DNA from: Streptomyces smaragdinus
GTDB lineage: Bacteria; Actinomycetota; Actinomycetes; Streptomycetales; Streptomycetaceae
Assembly (NCBI RefSeq): GCF_009604385.1
Contig: NZ_WEGJ01000006.1
Span: forward strand, 62,001-126,000
Reading direction: 5' to 3'
Length of the DNA: 64,000 nt
The stretch's first letter is position 1, and every line of letters starts with the position of its first letter. The position numbers and the translations under genes are program-made. The notes beneath the pieces were generated by a model. That model was not told the origin of the DNA and searched no databases. It was given only the letters and a program-made list of their open reading frames with translations. Shown piece by piece: positions 48,914 to 59,003 of this stretch.

Positions 48914-49371
48914 ACGGTGGTCTCCTTGATCGCGCCGACCGCCTGCGCGGTCGCGTCCTTCCATGCCATCCAGCTCAGCAGCGCGCACTTGACCCGCGCC
49001 GGGTACTTCGAGACGCCGGCGAACACGACCGCGTCCTCCAGCACCTCCTCCATCGCGTCGTCGGGCTGGATCTTCCCCTTCGACTGCATCAGCTCCAGGA
49101 ACACGCCCTGGATCCGCTGCGCCTCGGCGATGTCCTTGCCCACCAGCAGCTCGTTCAGCACGGAGGCGCTGGCCTGGCTGATGGAGCAGCCCTGACCCTC
49201 GTACGAGACGTCCTCGATGCGGTCGCCGTCGAGCTTCACCCGCAGGGTGATCTCGTCGCCGCACGTCGGATTGACGTGGTGCACCTCGGCGTCGCCGTCC
49301 CGCAAGCCCCGGCCGTGCGGGTGCTTGTAGTGGTCCAGGATGACGTCCTGGTACATCGAATCGAGCTTCAC
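48910..49371 (-). CDS. sufU: SufU-type sulfur relay/scaffold protein
   Basis: This encodes 153 residues from a GTG start. The three conserved cysteines and Asp are present: C37-G-D39 in NPTCGDEI, C62 in EGQGCSISQAS and a third in ARVKCALLSW. SufU is a zinc-dependent acceptor of sulfur from SufS. It lies 15 nt after sufS and overlaps sufT. Confidence 0.95.
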   Translation of the reverse strand: MKLDSMYQDVILDHYKHPHGRGLRDGDAEVHHVNPTCGDEITLRVKLDGDRIEDVSYEGQGCSISQASASVLNELLVGKDIAEAQRIQGVFLELMQSKGKIQPDDAMEEVLEDAVVFAGVSKYPARVKCALLSWMAWKDATAQAVGAIKETTV

Positions 49372-49386
49372 GTCGTGACCATCCCT

Positions 49387-50649
49387 CTAGCCGAAGAAGT
49401 TCCGCACGTACTCCAGCCCCTCGATCAGCGCGTCGACCTCGGCCGGAGTGGAGTACAGATAGAACGACGCCCGCGTGGTCGCAGGAATTCCGTACCGCAG
49501 GCAGACCGGCCGGGCGCAGTGGTGGCCCACCCGGACCGCGATGCCCTGCTCGTCCAGCACCTGGCCGACGTCGTGCGGATGGATGTCACCGAGGGTGAAG
49601 GAGATCGCGGCACCGCGGTCCTCGGCCGTCGTCGGGCCGATGATGCGCAGGTCGGGGACCTCCTGCAGCCGGCGCACCGCGTACTCGGTGATCGCGTGCT
49701 CGTGCGCGAGGATCTTGTCCATGCCGATCGCGGACAGATAGTCCACGGCCGCCCCGAGCCCGACCGCCTGGGCGATCGGCGGGGTCCCGGCCTCGAACTT
49801 GTGCGGGGCGGGCGCGTACGTCGAGGAGTGCATGGACACCGTCTCGATCATCTCGCCGCCGCCGAGGAACGGGGGCAGGTCCTCCAGCAGCTCCTGGCGG
49901 CCCCAGAGCACGCCGATGCCGGTCGGACCGCACATCTTGTGCCCGGTGAAGGCGACGAAGTCGGCCTCCAGCGCCTGGACGTCCAGCGGCATGTGCGGGG
50001 CGGCCTGCGAGGCGTCGACGACGACCAGTGCGCCGACCTGCTGGGCGCGGCGCACGATGGCCTCGACCGGGTTCACGGTGCCGAGGATGTTGGAGACCAG
50101 CACGAACGAGACGACCTTGGTCTTCTCGGTGATGATCTCCTCGATGTTCGACAGGTCGAGGCGGCCGTCGTCGGTGAGGCCGAACCACTTCAGCTTCGCG
50201 CCGGTGCGCTGCGCGAGCAGCTGCCACGGGACGATGTTGGAGTGGTGCTCCATCTCCGTGATGACGATCTCGGTGTCGTGGTCCACCCGGTAGGGCTCGT
50301 CGGCCCAGCCGAGCATGTTGGCGACCAGATTCAGCGACTCCGAGGCGTTCTTGGTGAATATCACCTCGTCGCGGCTGGGCGCGTTGACGAACGCGGCGAC
50401 CTTGTCGCGGGCGCCCTCGTACAGCGCCGTGGCCTCCTCGGCGAGGACGTGGACGCCGCGGTGCACGTTGGCGTTGTGCCGCTCGTAGTAGGAGCTGAGC
50501 GCGTCGAGCACCTGGCGCGGCTTCTGCGAGGTCGCGGCGTTGTCCAGATAGACGAGCCGCTTCCCGTCATGGACCACGCGGTCCAGGACGGGGAAGTCCT
50601 TGCGGATCGCCTCGACGTCGTACGGGGAGGCGACGGGCTGGTGTGTCAC
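49387..50649 (-). CDS. sufS: SufS cysteine desulfurase
   Basis: This encodes 420 residues of PLP fold type I: YLDNAATSQKP near the start, Schiff-base Lys in AFTGHKMCGPTGIG and the active-site Cys in VRVGHHCARP. It removes sulfur from cysteine and passes it to SufU. The GTG start overlaps the sufC stop (GTGA). Confidence 0.96.
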   Translation of the reverse strand: MTHQPVASPYDVEAIRKDFPVLDRVVHDGKRLVYLDNAATSQKPRQVLDALSSYYERHNANVHRGVHVLAEEATALYEGARDKVAAFVNAPSRDEVIFTKNASESLNLVANMLGWADEPYRVDHDTEIVITEMEHHSNIVPWQLLAQRTGAKLKWFGLTDDGRLDLSNIEEIITEKTKVVSFVLVSNILGTVNPVEAIVRRAQQVGALVVVDASQAAPHMPLDVQALEADFVAFTGHKMCGPTGIGVLWGRQELLEDLPPFLGGGEMIETVSMHSSTYAPAPHKFEAGTPPIAQAVGLGAAVDYLSAIGMDKILAHEHAITEYAVRRLQEVPDLRIIGPTTAEDRGAAISFTLGDIHPHDVGQVLDEQGIAVRVGHHCARPVCLRYGIPATTRASFYLYSTPAEVDALIEGLEYVRNFFG

Positions 50650-51410
50650 TGAGGGGTACCGCCCTTCACATAGGCCGCGTAGCCCTCCTCCTCCAGCTTG
50701 TCCGCGAGCTCGGCGCCGCCGGACTCGACGATCCGGCCGCCGGCGAAGACGTGCACGTGGTCGGGCTTGATGTAGCGCAGGATGCGGGTGTAGTGCGTGA
50801 TCAGCAGGGTGCCGACCTCGCCGCTGTCGCGGACGCGGTTGACGCCCTCGGAGACGATGCGCAGCGCGTCGACGTCCAGACCGGAGTCGGTCTCGTCGAG
50901 GATCGCGATCTTCGGCTTGAGGAGCTCCAGCTGCAGGATCTCGTGGCGCTTCTTCTCGCCGCCGGAGAAGCCCTCGTTGACGTTGCGCTCGGCGAAGGCG
51001 GGGTCCATGGACAGCCGGGCCATGGCCTCCTTGACCTCCTTCACCCAGGTCCGCAGCTTGGGGGCCTCGCCGCGGACGGCGGTGGCGGAGGTGCGCAGGA
51101 AGTTGGAGACGGTGACCCCGGGGACCTCGACCGGGTACTGCATGGCGAGGAAGAGGCCGGCGCGGGCCCGCTCGTCGACGGCCATGTCCAGCAGGTCCTC
51201 GCCGTCCAGCGTCACCGAGCCGCCGGTGACGGTGTACTTGGGGTGACCGGCGACGGAGTACGCGAGGGTGGACTTGCCGGAGCCGTTGGGACCCATGATG
51301 GCGTGGGTCTCGCCCTGCTTCACGGTCAGGTCGACGCCCTTGAGGATCTCCTTGGGGCCGTTCTCGCCCTCGACGGAGACGTGCAGGTCGCGGATTTCAA
51401 GCGTTGCCAT
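50646..51410 (-). CDS. sufC: SufC ATPase
   Basis: This encodes 254 residues, ABC-type ATPase of the SufBCD scaffold: Walker A GPNGSGKST, signature FSGGEKKRHEI, Walker B AILDETDSGLD. I chose the ATG at 51410 (MATLEIRDL) over upstream in-frame codons because the conserved family N-terminus begins there. It lies 5 nt after the ferredoxin gene. Confidence 0.97.
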   Translation of the reverse strand: MATLEIRDLHVSVEGENGPKEILKGVDLTVKQGETHAIMGPNGSGKSTLAYSVAGHPKYTVTGGSVTLDGEDLLDMAVDERARAGLFLAMQYPVEVPGVTVSNFLRTSATAVRGEAPKLRTWVKEVKEAMARLSMDPAFAERNVNEGFSGGEKKRHEILQLELLKPKIAILDETDSGLDVDALRIVSEGVNRVRDSGEVGTLLITHYTRILRYIKPDHVHVFAGGRIVESGGAELADKLEEEGYAAYVKGGTPQ

Positions 51411-51415
51411 GTGCT

Positions 51416-51736
51416 TCAGGACTCCTGGGTGAGGGAGACGAGCACATCGTCCCCATCGATCTTTACGGGGTATACGGGGACGGGGCGCGTCGCGGGCAGC
51501 CCGGACGGCTTTCCGGTACGCAGGTCGAAGCGGGAGCCGTGCAGCCAGCACTCGATCTGGCAGTCCTCCACCTCGCCCTCCGAGAGGGAGACGTTCGCGT
51601 GGGAGCAGATGTCGTAAACGGCGAACACCTCGCCCTCCGTGCGCACGACGGAGACCGGCGTGTCACCGAGCTCCACCCGCTTCGGGGTGTCCTCCTCGAG
51701 CTCGGCGAGCGTGCAGACCTTGACGTAGGAGCTCAT
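51416..51736 (-). CDS. Rieske-type ferredoxin embedded in the SUF operon
   Basis: This encodes 106 residues. Rieske [2Fe-2S] ligands are C44-x-H46 (DICSHANVSL) and C63-x2-H66 (ECWLHGSRFD). The form is the non-heme oxygenase ferredoxin subunit. Its ATG overlaps the sufD stop (ATGA). This placement is common in actinobacterial suf operons and suggests an electron-supply or client role in cluster assembly. Confidence 0.95.
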   Translation of the reverse strand: MSSYVKVCTLAELEEDTPKRVELGDTPVSVVRTEGEVFAVYDICSHANVSLSEGEVEDCQIECWLHGSRFDLRTGKPSGLPATRPVPVYPVKIDGDDVLVSLTQES

Positions 51737-52911
51737 GCGGCCGCGGCCCCCAGCTCGGTCTCGATCCGCGCGATGAGGCGCTCCTCGATGTCGTCGATGC
51801 CGATCTCCTGGACCAGCTCGGCGAAGAAGCCGCGCACGACGAGACGGCGGGCCTCGTCGGCGGGGATGCCGCGAGCCATCAGATAGAAGAGCTGCTCGTC
51901 GTCGAAGCGGCCGGTCGCCGAGGCGTGGCCGGCGCCGACGATCTCGCCGGTCTCGATCTCCAGGTTCGGCACGGAGTCGACGCGGGCGCCGTCGGTGAGC
52001 ACCAGATTGCGGTTGAGCTCGTAGGTGTCGGTGCCCTCGGCGGTCTTCTGGATCAGTACGTCGCCGATCCACACCGCGTGCGCGTCCTGGCCCTGCAGGG
52101 CGCCCTTGTACGTGACGTGGGAGCGGCAGTTCGGCGCCTCGTGGTCGACGAACAGCCGGTGCTCCTGGTGCTGGCCGGCGTCGGTGAAGTACAGGCCGTA
52201 GAGCTCGGCCTCGCCGCCGGGGCCCGCGTAGTTCACGCGCGGGTGGATACGGACCGCGTCGCCGCCGAAGGTGACGACGACGGACTTGAACGAGGCGTCC
52301 CGGCCGATCAGCGCGTTGTGCTGGGAGCAGTGGACGGCGGTGTCGGCCCAGTCCTGGACGGACACGAAGGTGACCTTGGCGCCGTCGCCGATCAGGAAGT
52401 CGACGTTCGCGGCGCGGACGGCGTCGCCGGTGTGGTCGATGACGATCGCGACCTCGGCGAAGGCGCCGATGTCGAACACCGTGTGGCCGTAGGTCGTCCC
52501 GCCCTCGCCCTGCAGCCGGATCCGCAGCGGCTCGGCGAGCACGGCCTCCTTCGGCACGGAGATGACCGTGGCCTTCTCGAACGCGGAGTACGCCTGGGCG
52601 GCGACCCGGTCGACGGGCGTACCGGCCTTGCCGAGCCGGGCGTCGTCGCGGCCGACGGACTCGACGGTGACGCCCTCGGGGGCGTCCACCTCCACCTTCA
52701 TCGAACCGTCGGCGGTCGCCGAGCCGTCGTGCAGGCCCTTCAGCCGCTCCAGCGGCGTGAAGCGCCACTCCTCCTCGCGGCCGTGGGGCACGGGGAAGTC
52801 CGCCACGTCGAAGGAGGGCGGTGCGCTCATCCGGGTGGCGACGGTGGACTCGGCGGCCACCGCGATGGTTCCGGCGGCGGTTGACCCGGCCGGGATCTTG
52901 GCCTCTGACAT
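51733..52911 (-). CDS. sufD: SufD scaffold subunit
   Basis: This encodes 392 residues. The C-terminal beta-helix and helical region are typical of SufB/D (GEIVGAGHASATGRFDDEQL, YLMARGIPADEARRLV). The N-terminus includes FPVPHGREEEWRFTPLERLK. I chose the ATG at 52911 because of the family's usual N-terminus; a GTG at 52929 is an alternative, and neither has a strong ribosome-binding site. It is separated from sufB by 126 bp containing a hairpin. Confidence 0.95.
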   Translation of the reverse strand: MSEAKIPAGSTAAGTIAVAAESTVATRMSAPPSFDVADFPVPHGREEEWRFTPLERLKGLHDGSATADGSMKVEVDAPEGVTVESVGRDDARLGKAGTPVDRVAAQAYSAFEKATVISVPKEAVLAEPLRIRLQGEGGTTYGHTVFDIGAFAEVAIVIDHTGDAVRAANVDFLIGDGAKVTFVSVQDWADTAVHCSQHNALIGRDASFKSVVVTFGGDAVRIHPRVNYAGPGGEAELYGLYFTDAGQHQEHRLFVDHEAPNCRSHVTYKGALQGQDAHAVWIGDVLIQKTAEGTDTYELNRNLVLTDGARVDSVPNLEIETGEIVGAGHASATGRFDDEQLFYLMARGIPADEARRLVVRGFFAELVQEIGIDDIEERLIARIETELGAAAA

Positions 52912-52986
52912 AGCTGTCGTCGTGCTCACTTTCTGCTTTATCGCTGTCGCCCCCGCTCGCTGCGGAGCCACTCTGTTGGACGGGGT

Positions 52987-53005
52987 CCGGGGGCGGAGCC
53001 CCCGG
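52987..53005. repeat. GC hairpin between sufB and sufD
   Basis: CCGGGGGC pairs perfectly with GCCCCCGG around a GGA loop. This short element (GGGGGCGGAGCCCCC) is, to my knowledge, widespread in Streptomyces intergenic DNA. Inside the operon it could attenuate transcription or stabilise the upstream mRNA. Confidence 0.6.
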
Positions 53006-53037
53006 TTTCCTTCGGCTTCATTCCTCAGCGGAGCGGA

Positions 53038-54459
53038 CTAGCCGACGGCACCTTCCATCTGCAGCTCGATCAGCCGGTTGAGCTCCAGCGCGTACTCCAT
53101 CGGCAGTTCCTTGGCGATCGGCTCGACGAAGCCGCGGACGATCATCGCCATCGCCTCGAACTCGGTCATGCCGCGCTGCATCAGATAGAACAGCTGGTCG
53201 TCGGAGACCTTGGAGACCGTCGCCTCGTGGCCCATCGTCACGTCGTCCTCGCGGACGTCGACGTACGGGTAGGTGTCGGAGCGGGAGATCGTGTCGACGA
53301 GCAGCGCGTCGCACAGCACGTTCGACTTGGATCCGGCGGCACCCTCGCCGATCTCGACCAGACCGCGGTACGAGGTCCGGCCGCCGCCGCGGGCCACCGA
53401 CTTCGACACGATGTTGGACGAGGTGTTCGGCGCCATGTGGACCATCTTGGAACCGGCGTCCTGGTGCTGCCCCTCGCCGGCGAAGGCGATCGACAGGGTC
53501 TCGCCCTTGGCGTGCTCGCCCATCAGATACACGGCCGGGTACTTCATGGTGACCTTGGAGCCGATGTTGCCGTCGATCCACTCCATGGTGGCGCCCTCGT
53601 AGGCGACGGCGCGCTTGGTGACCAGGTTGTAGACGTTGTTCGACCAGTTCTGGATGGTCGTGTAGCGGCAGCGGGCGCCCTTCTTCACGATGATCTCGAC
53701 CACCGCGGAGTGCAGCGAGTCCGACTGGTAGATCGGCGCCGTACAGCCCTCGACGTAGTGGACGTAGGCGTCCTCGTCGACGATGATCAGCGTCCGCTCG
53801 AACTGGCCCATGTTCTCGGTGTTGATCCGGAAGTAGGCCTGGAGCGGGATCTCGACGTGCACGCCCTTCGGCACGTAGATGAAGGAGCCGCCGGACCACA
53901 CCGCGGTGTTCAGCGAGGCGAACTTGTTGTCGCCGGCCGGGATGACCGTGCCGAAGTACTCCTTGAAGAGCTCCGGGTGCTCCTTGAGCGCGGTGTCGGT
54001 GTCCAGGAAGATGACGCCCTGCTCCTCCAGGTCCTCGCGGATCTGGTGGTAGACGACCTCCGACTCGTACTGCGCCGCGACACCGGCGACCAGGCGCTGC
54101 TTCTCCGCCTCGGGGATGCCGAGCTTGTCGTACGTGTTCTTGATGTCCTCGGGCAGGTCCTCCCAGGACTGGGCCTGCTTCTCCGTGGAGCGGACGAAGT
54201 ACTTGATGTTGTCGAAGTCGATGCCGGAGAGGTCGGAGCCCCAGTTCGGCATGGGCTTCTTGCCGAAGAGGCGCAGGCCCTTCAGGCGGAGCTTCAGCAT
54301 CCACTCGGGCTCGTTCTTCTTCGCGGAGATGTCCCGGACGACGGCCTCGGACAGGCCACGCTTCGCGGCCGCGCCGGCCGCGTCGGAGTCGGCCCAGCCG
54401 TACTCGTACGTGCCGAGCCCGTCGAGCTCCGGGTGAGTGGTCTCTGTGGGCGCAGTCAT
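53038..54459 (-). CDS. sufB: SufB scaffold subunit
   Basis: This encodes 473 residues, the Fe-S scaffold subunit of the SufBC2D complex. Conserved segments are [51 protein letters not shown] and the C-terminal [18 protein letters not shown]. Its ATG overlaps the sufR stop as ATGA, so regulator and scaffold are co-translated. Confidence 0.97.
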   Translation of the reverse strand: MTAPTETTHPELDGLGTYEYGWADSDAAGAAAKRGLSEAVVRDISAKKNEPEWMLKLRLKGLRLFGKKPMPNWGSDLSGIDFDNIKYFVRSTEKQAQSWEDLPEDIKNTYDKLGIPEAEKQRLVAGVAAQYESEVVYHQIREDLEEQGVIFLDTDTALKEHPELFKEYFGTVIPAGDNKFASLNTAVWSGGSFIYVPKGVHVEIPLQAYFRINTENMGQFERTLIIVDEDAYVHYVEGCTAPIYQSDSLHSAVVEIIVKKGARCRYTTIQNWSNNVYNLVTKRAVAYEGATMEWIDGNIGSKVTMKYPAVYLMGEHAKGETLSIAFAGEGQHQDAGSKMVHMAPNTSSNIVSKSVARGGGRTSYRGLVEIGEGAAGSKSNVLCDALLVDTISRSDTYPYVDVREDDVTMGHEATVSKVSDDQLFYLMQRGMTEFEAMAMIVRGFVEPIAKELPMEYALELNRLIELQMEGAVG

Positions 54460-55238
54460 GCGGGGTTCCTCCCGGCCTTGCTGGTGGTTGGTGGCGTGCT
54501 TCCCGCGTGCGGGACGAATGTGGTGCAGACGCCGTCACCGTGGGCGATGGTGGCGAGACGCTGCACATGGGTGCCGAGCAGCTGCGAGAAGACTTCCGTC
54601 TCGGCCTCGCAGAGCTGCGGGAACTGCTCGGCGGTGTGGGCCACCGGGCAGTGGTGCTGGCAGAGCTGTTCGCCGGGGGCGCCGGGGGCGCTTCGCGCCG
54701 TAGCAGCGTACCCGTCGTCGGACAGGGCCTTGGCCAGCGCCTTCGCCCGCTCCTGCGGCGGGACGCCGGCCAGCTCGGCGGCGTACTTCTCGGCCTGGCC
54801 GGCGACCCGGGCGCGGGCGAAGTCGGCGACGGCCGCCTCACCCCGCTCCCCGCCGCCGGCGCAGTGCGAGATCCAGCGCAGGGCGTCGGCGGCCAGCTCG
54901 TCGTAGGCCTGGTCGAAGGCGTCCCGGCCGAAGTCGGTGAGCGCGAAGACCTTGGCGGGGCGGCCGCGGCCGCGCGAGCCGTAGACCCGCTGCTGGCGGG
55001 CCTCCACCACGCTCTCGGCGACGAGGGTGTCCAGATGCCGGCGGACGGCGGCCTGGGTCAGGCCCAGGCGCTCGGCGAGGGCAGCGGCCGTGGAGGGGCC
55101 GTGGTCGAGGATGGAGCGGGCGACCTTGTTCCGCGTGCCGTGCTCGGCGGGCGGGGCAGCGTTCACGGGCAGCGCGGGGCCGGCAGCCGTCACGGCCGCC
55201 TCGTCCTGTCCCTGCGGGCGCTCACGCGGAGTTTTCAC
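54456..55238 (-). CDS. sufR: SufR-like Fe-S-sensing repressor
   Basis: This encodes 260 residues from a GTG start. The N-terminal winged helix has [20 protein letters not shown] and a wing with [13 protein letters not shown]. The C-terminal half carries [18 protein letters not shown], cysteines placed to bind an Fe-S cluster. SufR represses the suf operon when clusters are plentiful. It is first in the operon, overlapping sufB. A candidate operator lies directly at its start. Confidence 0.93.
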   Translation of the reverse strand: MKTPRERPQGQDEAAVTAAGPALPVNAAPPAEHGTRNKVARSILDHGPSTAAALAERLGLTQAAVRRHLDTLVAESVVEARQQRVYGSRGRGRPAKVFALTDFGRDAFDQAYDELAADALRWISHCAGGGERGEAAVADFARARVAGQAEKYAAELAGVPPQERAKALAKALSDDGYAATARSAPGAPGEQLCQHHCPVAHTAEQFPQLCEAETEVFSQLLGTHVQRLATIAHGDGVCTTFVPHAGSTPPTTSKAGRNPA

Positions 55239-55262
55239 AACGCCATTGTTGCGTAATTCACG
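55230..55262 (-). promoter_or_regulatory. suf operon promoter/operator candidate
   Basis: Around the sufR start the plus strand reads CACAACGCCATTGTTGCG, an interrupted inverted repeat CAAC-GCCATT-GTTG (55239-55252). It lies in a locally AT-rich stretch where no Shine-Dalgarno sequence is seen before the GTG. A repressor bound here would autoregulate sufR and the operon. Confidence 0.35.
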
Positions 55263-55371
55263 GCCGGGGGACAAGCGGGGTGTGGATCACCTTTGGTGCG
55301 CTGCGTCACTTAGGGCCGCCTAAGTGGATACGCGGGGTGCCCGGGCGTTTCCGGACGGTGTCCCGGCGCGC

Positions 55372-55408
55372 GGGACGGCCCCGCGGGTGGATCCCGCGGG
55401 GCCGTCCC
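55372..55408 (-). terminator. 16-bp hairpin downstream of the subtilase gene
   Basis: GGGACGGCCCCGCGGG pairs perfectly with CCCGCGGGGCCGTCCC around a 5-nt loop, 14 nt past the protease stop. Confidence 0.8.
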
Positions 55409-55421
55409 AGGTGCTGCGTGA

Positions 55422-58400
55422 TCAGCCGGCCAGGTCCGGGCGGTGACTCACCCGCACCAGGTTGACCAGGCTCTTCCCGGTGACCGCCGGCAGCCGCAGG
55501 TTCAGCTGCCCGTCGGTGACCTCCACCGTGAAGCTGCGCGTGAGGGCGCGGTAGCTGCCGCCCGCCTCCAGCGCGACGTCCACGTTGGGGATCTGCTCGG
55601 CGTCCTCGGCCATCACGTCGAAGACGCGGGCCCCGGGCTTGGTGCCGCTGAGCTCCGCGAACCCGAGCTCCACCTGGTAGACGCCGTCGGCCACCCCGTC
55701 GAAGCGGTACTCCAGCGCCCCGGTCCGCGAGGTCTGGAACAGCGCCTGCTCGTCGGTGCCGGCGACGGCCTTCGTGGTCTGCTGCAGACCGCTGTTGCCG
55801 ACCCAGCCGTACGAGCCCGCGGTGTACTCCTGGTCCGCGGTCCAGGTGTCACCCAGGCCGTCGACCCGGTCGCCCACATCCTCGGCGCCCGCGTCCAGCG
55901 CCGCCTGGTAGGCGGGCACGGCCACGGTCACCGGCACCTCACGGACGGGGGTCCGGCCGCTCTCCGAGGCCACCACGAGGGTGCCCCGCAGCACCGAGCC
56001 GGGCTCGGCGCCCGTGGTGTCAAAGGTGAGCGTCACCTGCTGCTCCGCCCCCGCCGCCAGCCGTCCGGAGGCCGGTCCGGCGTCCAGCCACCCGGCGCCG
56101 TCCTTCTCGGCCACCGACCAGTCGGCCGCCGAGCCGGCGTTCGCCAGCGTGAAGGTGCGGGTGCGCTGCTGGTCGGCCGGGATCACCAGGGTGTACGCCG
56201 AGAGGCCGGCCGGCGCGATCGCACCGGTCTTCAGCGTGACGCCCTCGCGCGACACACCCCGCGGCTCGAGCGCCGCGGTGCGGGCACCCGCCCCGTAGTG
56301 CGCGGCGGAGACGTCCACGTCGTACGAACCGGCGGCCGTCACCGGCACCTGCGCCAGATAGGCGCCGTTCTCGTCGGTGACGTCCGCGCCGCTCGCCGTC
56401 CCGTCGCGGCTGACGCCGACGGTGGCGCCGGCGACCGGCAGACCGTCGTTGTCGTCCGTGACGACACCGGAGACCACGGCGGACTTGGTGGTCGAGAACT
56501 CCAGCGACATCCCGTCGGAGACCACCGGCTGGTTGTACGCGTACAGCATCGCGTCCGTACCGGTGGCGTTCTCCGCCCCGATGGTGGCCGCGGAGCCGTT
56601 CTCGTAGTTCCCGGTGCCGATGTCCTTGTAGTGGAAGGAGTACGAGCCGTCCTCACCGATCACGGCGGAGAACGTCACGCGCTGCGTGGTGGCGCTGCCG
56701 AACTTGATGTTGCGCCACTCCACCACGACCTCACGGTGCGGGGCGGTGCCGCGCCGGGACGTGTACACACCGGACTCGTCGTCCAGCGTGAAGTTGTCCC
56801 AGAACGGGTAGAGCGCGCCGTTCGGCGTACCCGTCGAGGGCAGCGACACGTTGGCTGAGCTGGTGCTGCTGGTGCCGAACGCCAGCACACCCTCCACCGT
56901 GGCCGTCGCCGTGCGGTACGTCTTGCCGTACAGCGCGACCGGGAACGGCAGCGCGACCGTACCGGTGCCGGACGTCGTGCCGCTCATCGTCACCTGGGTG
57001 TCACCGGCGGGGAAGTCCCCGCCCGAGCGCACCCGGCAGTTGGTGCCCGCGGCGTCGAGCCGGTCCGCGAGGTCCACGTCCCGGACGGTGTCCCCTGCGA
57101 TCTCCACCGGGACGGTGGTGGGCGAGGAGCAGCGGCCGGCCGGCGTCACGTTGATCTCGTACGTGCCCTGCGGCAGCGTCATCGCGTAGCGGCCGTCGGC
57201 CCCGGCGGTCGCCGTCACCGGCGTCCCCTGGGCGACGAGCACGGCGCCCGCCTCGGTGCCGCCGCCGGAGCGCACGGTGCCGGTGAGGGTGCCGCTCGGC
57301 GCGGCGTCGACGGTGACGTCCCGGGTCGCGGTCCCGCCCTCGGTGACGGTCACGGTGGCCTCGGCCGTCAGGTAACCGAACTTGGTCACCGTCACCGTGT
57401 AGTCGCCGACCATCACCTTCGGCAGCCCGTACGAACCGTCGGCCCCGGTGCGGACGGTCGCCTGCATCGGGCCGGCGAAGCGCACGGTCGCGTCGGCCAG
57501 CGGGGCGCCGCCGGAGGTGACGGTGCCGGTCACGGCGCCGAGCGCGCCGCGCGGGGTGGCGCTGACGGCGGCGAAGGCGTCGAGCCGGCCCTCGCCGAAG
57601 ACGTTGTTGTTCGCCGCGGTGCCGCCACAGGTGGTGGCGTCCACGTCGATCGCCGTCTGGTTCAGCAGCGCCTCCGTCGCGGCCACGTCACCGCGGATCG
57701 CGGGCGAGGCGGACCACATCAGCGCCACGGTCGCGGCGGTGTGCGGGGAGGCCATCGAGGTGCCGGACATCGACCCGAAGCCGCTCGGGATCGACGAGCG
57801 GACGTTCACGCCGGGGGCGGCCAGGTTCGGCTTGATGCCCCCGGTCTCGCCCGTACCGCGGCTGGAGAAGGAGGCGATGGCGTTGTTGATGTCGAAGGCG
57901 CCCGAGGAGTACGAGTTGGTGTACGCGCCCGGGGAGCCCGAGGTGGTGCAGCCCGGGCCGCTGTTGCCGTTGGAGAACGCCGGGAAGATGCCGGCGTCCC
58001 GCCACGACTGGACGGTCGCCTTGTACCAGGTGTCGATGACCGTGTTGCCCCACGAGTTGTTCACCACGTCGGGGGCCAGGTCCGGCCGCGGGTTCTGGCC
58101 GTTCAGGTCCGTGGGCGCCACCACCCACTGGCCGGAGGCCAGCAGCGACGCCTGCGAGCAGCTGCTGGACTCGCAGCCCTTCGCGGCGATCCACTGCGCG
58201 CCCGGCGCCACGCCCACCTGGTTGCCGGCGCCGTCGTCGCCGACCATGGTGCCCATGGTGTGGGTGCCGTGGTTGTTGTTGTCGCACGGCGTGTCGTTGG
58301 CGCACATGTTCGCCGGGTCGAACCAGTTGTAGTTGTGGTCGTACGTGCCGTCCGACCGCAGCCCCCGGTAGCCGTCGGCCACCGCCGGGTGCTGATAGGC

Positions 58401-59003
58401 CACACCGGAGTCGATGTTGGCGACGACGACGCCCTCGCCGCGGACGCCGAGCTCGTTCCACACCCGCGGGGCGTTGATCCGGTCGACGTTCCACTCGATG
58501 CCGTCCACGGCCGGCTCGTCCTGCGCCGGCAGCGGGTCGGGGAGCAGGAGCGGGACGTCCGCCTCGATGGCCGCCACCTCGGGCAGGGCGGCGATCTTCC
58601 CGGCCACCGCCTTGTCCGCCGTCACCTGCACGGTGTTGGCGATCCAGAAGCTCTTGTACGACGCCTTCTCCCGCTTCAGCAGGGCGCGCAGCTCCGCCTG
58701 GCTGCGGTCGGCGTGCTCGGTCTTGGCCTCGTACACGGCACGGCCCTTGGCCGCCTTGGACTTGGCGGCGCGGGCGGCCGACATGTCGGCCTGGGAGTCG
58801 AGCTGCACCCAGAAGGTGACCTTGCCCTCGTCACCGAGGTCCCGCAGCACGGCCGCCTCGGCCTTCGCCTGCAGGTCGGACACGGCCTTCGCGGGCGCCG
58901 GGGCAGCTTGGGCGGGGCCGGCGCCGACGGCGAGCGGGAGGGTGAGGGCTGCCGCCGTCAGCGCGCTCAGTGCGGCTCTGCGCAGCACGGTGGGTCTTGC
59001 CAA
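55422..59003 (-). CDS. secreted S8 subtilisin-like protease with carbohydrate-binding-type C-terminal domains
   Basis: This encodes about 1193 residues. Order: signal peptide ending in AQA, an I9-like inhibitor prodomain, the S8 catalytic domain (D198 in ANIDSGVA, H245 in NNHGTHTMG, S416 in SGTSMASPH), several carboxypeptidase-regulatory-like beta domains (for example GTVTSGGAPLADATVRFAG), and a malectin-like C-terminus. It digests proteins outside the cell. The start is unusual: an ATG at 59018 is followed in frame by AAGGAGAGAACC and a TTG at 59003. The AAGGAG is better read as the ribosome-binding site for the TTG, which puts the signal peptide right at the N-terminus. Confidence 0.92.
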   Translation of the reverse strand: MARPTVLRRAALSALTAAALTLPLAVGAGPAQAAPAPAKAVSDLQAKAEAAVLRDLGDEGKVTFWVQLDSQADMSAARAAKSKAAKGRAVYEAKTEHADRSQAELRALLKREKASYKSFWIANTVQVTADKAVAGKIAALPEVAAIEADVPLLLPDPLPAQDEPAVDGIEWNVDRINAPRVWNELGVRGEGVVVANIDSGVAYQHPAVADGYRGLRSDGTYDHNYNWFDPANMCANDTPCDNNNHGTHTMGTMVGDDGAGNQVGVAPGAQWIAAKGCESSSCSQASLLASGQWVVAPTDLNGQNPRPDLAPDVVNNSWGNTVIDTWYKATVQSWRDAGIFPAFSNGNSGPGCTTSGSPGAYTNSYSSGAFDINNAIASFSSRGTGETGGIKPNLAAPGVNVRSSIPSGFGSMSGTSMASPHTAATVALMWSASPAIRGDVAATEALLNQTAIDVDATTCGGTAANNNVFGEGRLDAFAAVSATPRGALGAVTGTVTSGGAPLADATVRFAGPMQATVRTGADGSYGLPKVMVGDYTVTVTKFGYLTAEATVTVTEGGTATRDVTVDAAPSGTLTGTVRSGGGTEAGAVLVAQGTPVTATAGADGRYAMTLPQGTYEINVTPAGRCSSPTTVPVEIAGDTVRDVDLADRLDAAGTNCRVRSGGDFPAGDTQVTMSGTTSGTGTVALPFPVALYGKTYRTATATVEGVLAFGTSSTSSANVSLPSTGTPNGALYPFWDNFTLDDESGVYTSRRGTAPHREVVVEWRNIKFGSATTQRVTFSAVIGEDGSYSFHYKDIGTGNYENGSAATIGAENATGTDAMLYAYNQPVVSDGMSLEFSTTKSAVVSGVVTDDNDGLPVAGATVGVSRDGTASGADVTDENGAYLAQVPVTAAGSYDVDVSAAHYGAGARTAALEPRGVSREGVTLKTGAIAPAGLSAYTLVIPADQQRTRTFTLANAGSAADWSVAEKDGAGWLDAGPASGRLAAGAEQQVTLTFDTTGAEPGSVLRGTLVVASESGRTPVREVPVTVAVPAYQAALDAGAEDVGDRVDGLGDTWTADQEYTAGSYGWVGNSGLQQTTKAVAGTDEQALFQTSRTGALEYRFDGVADGVYQVELGFAELSGTKPGARVFDVMAEDAEQIPNVDVALEAGGSYRALTRSFTVEVTDGQLNLRLPAVTGKSLVNLVRVSHRPDLAG

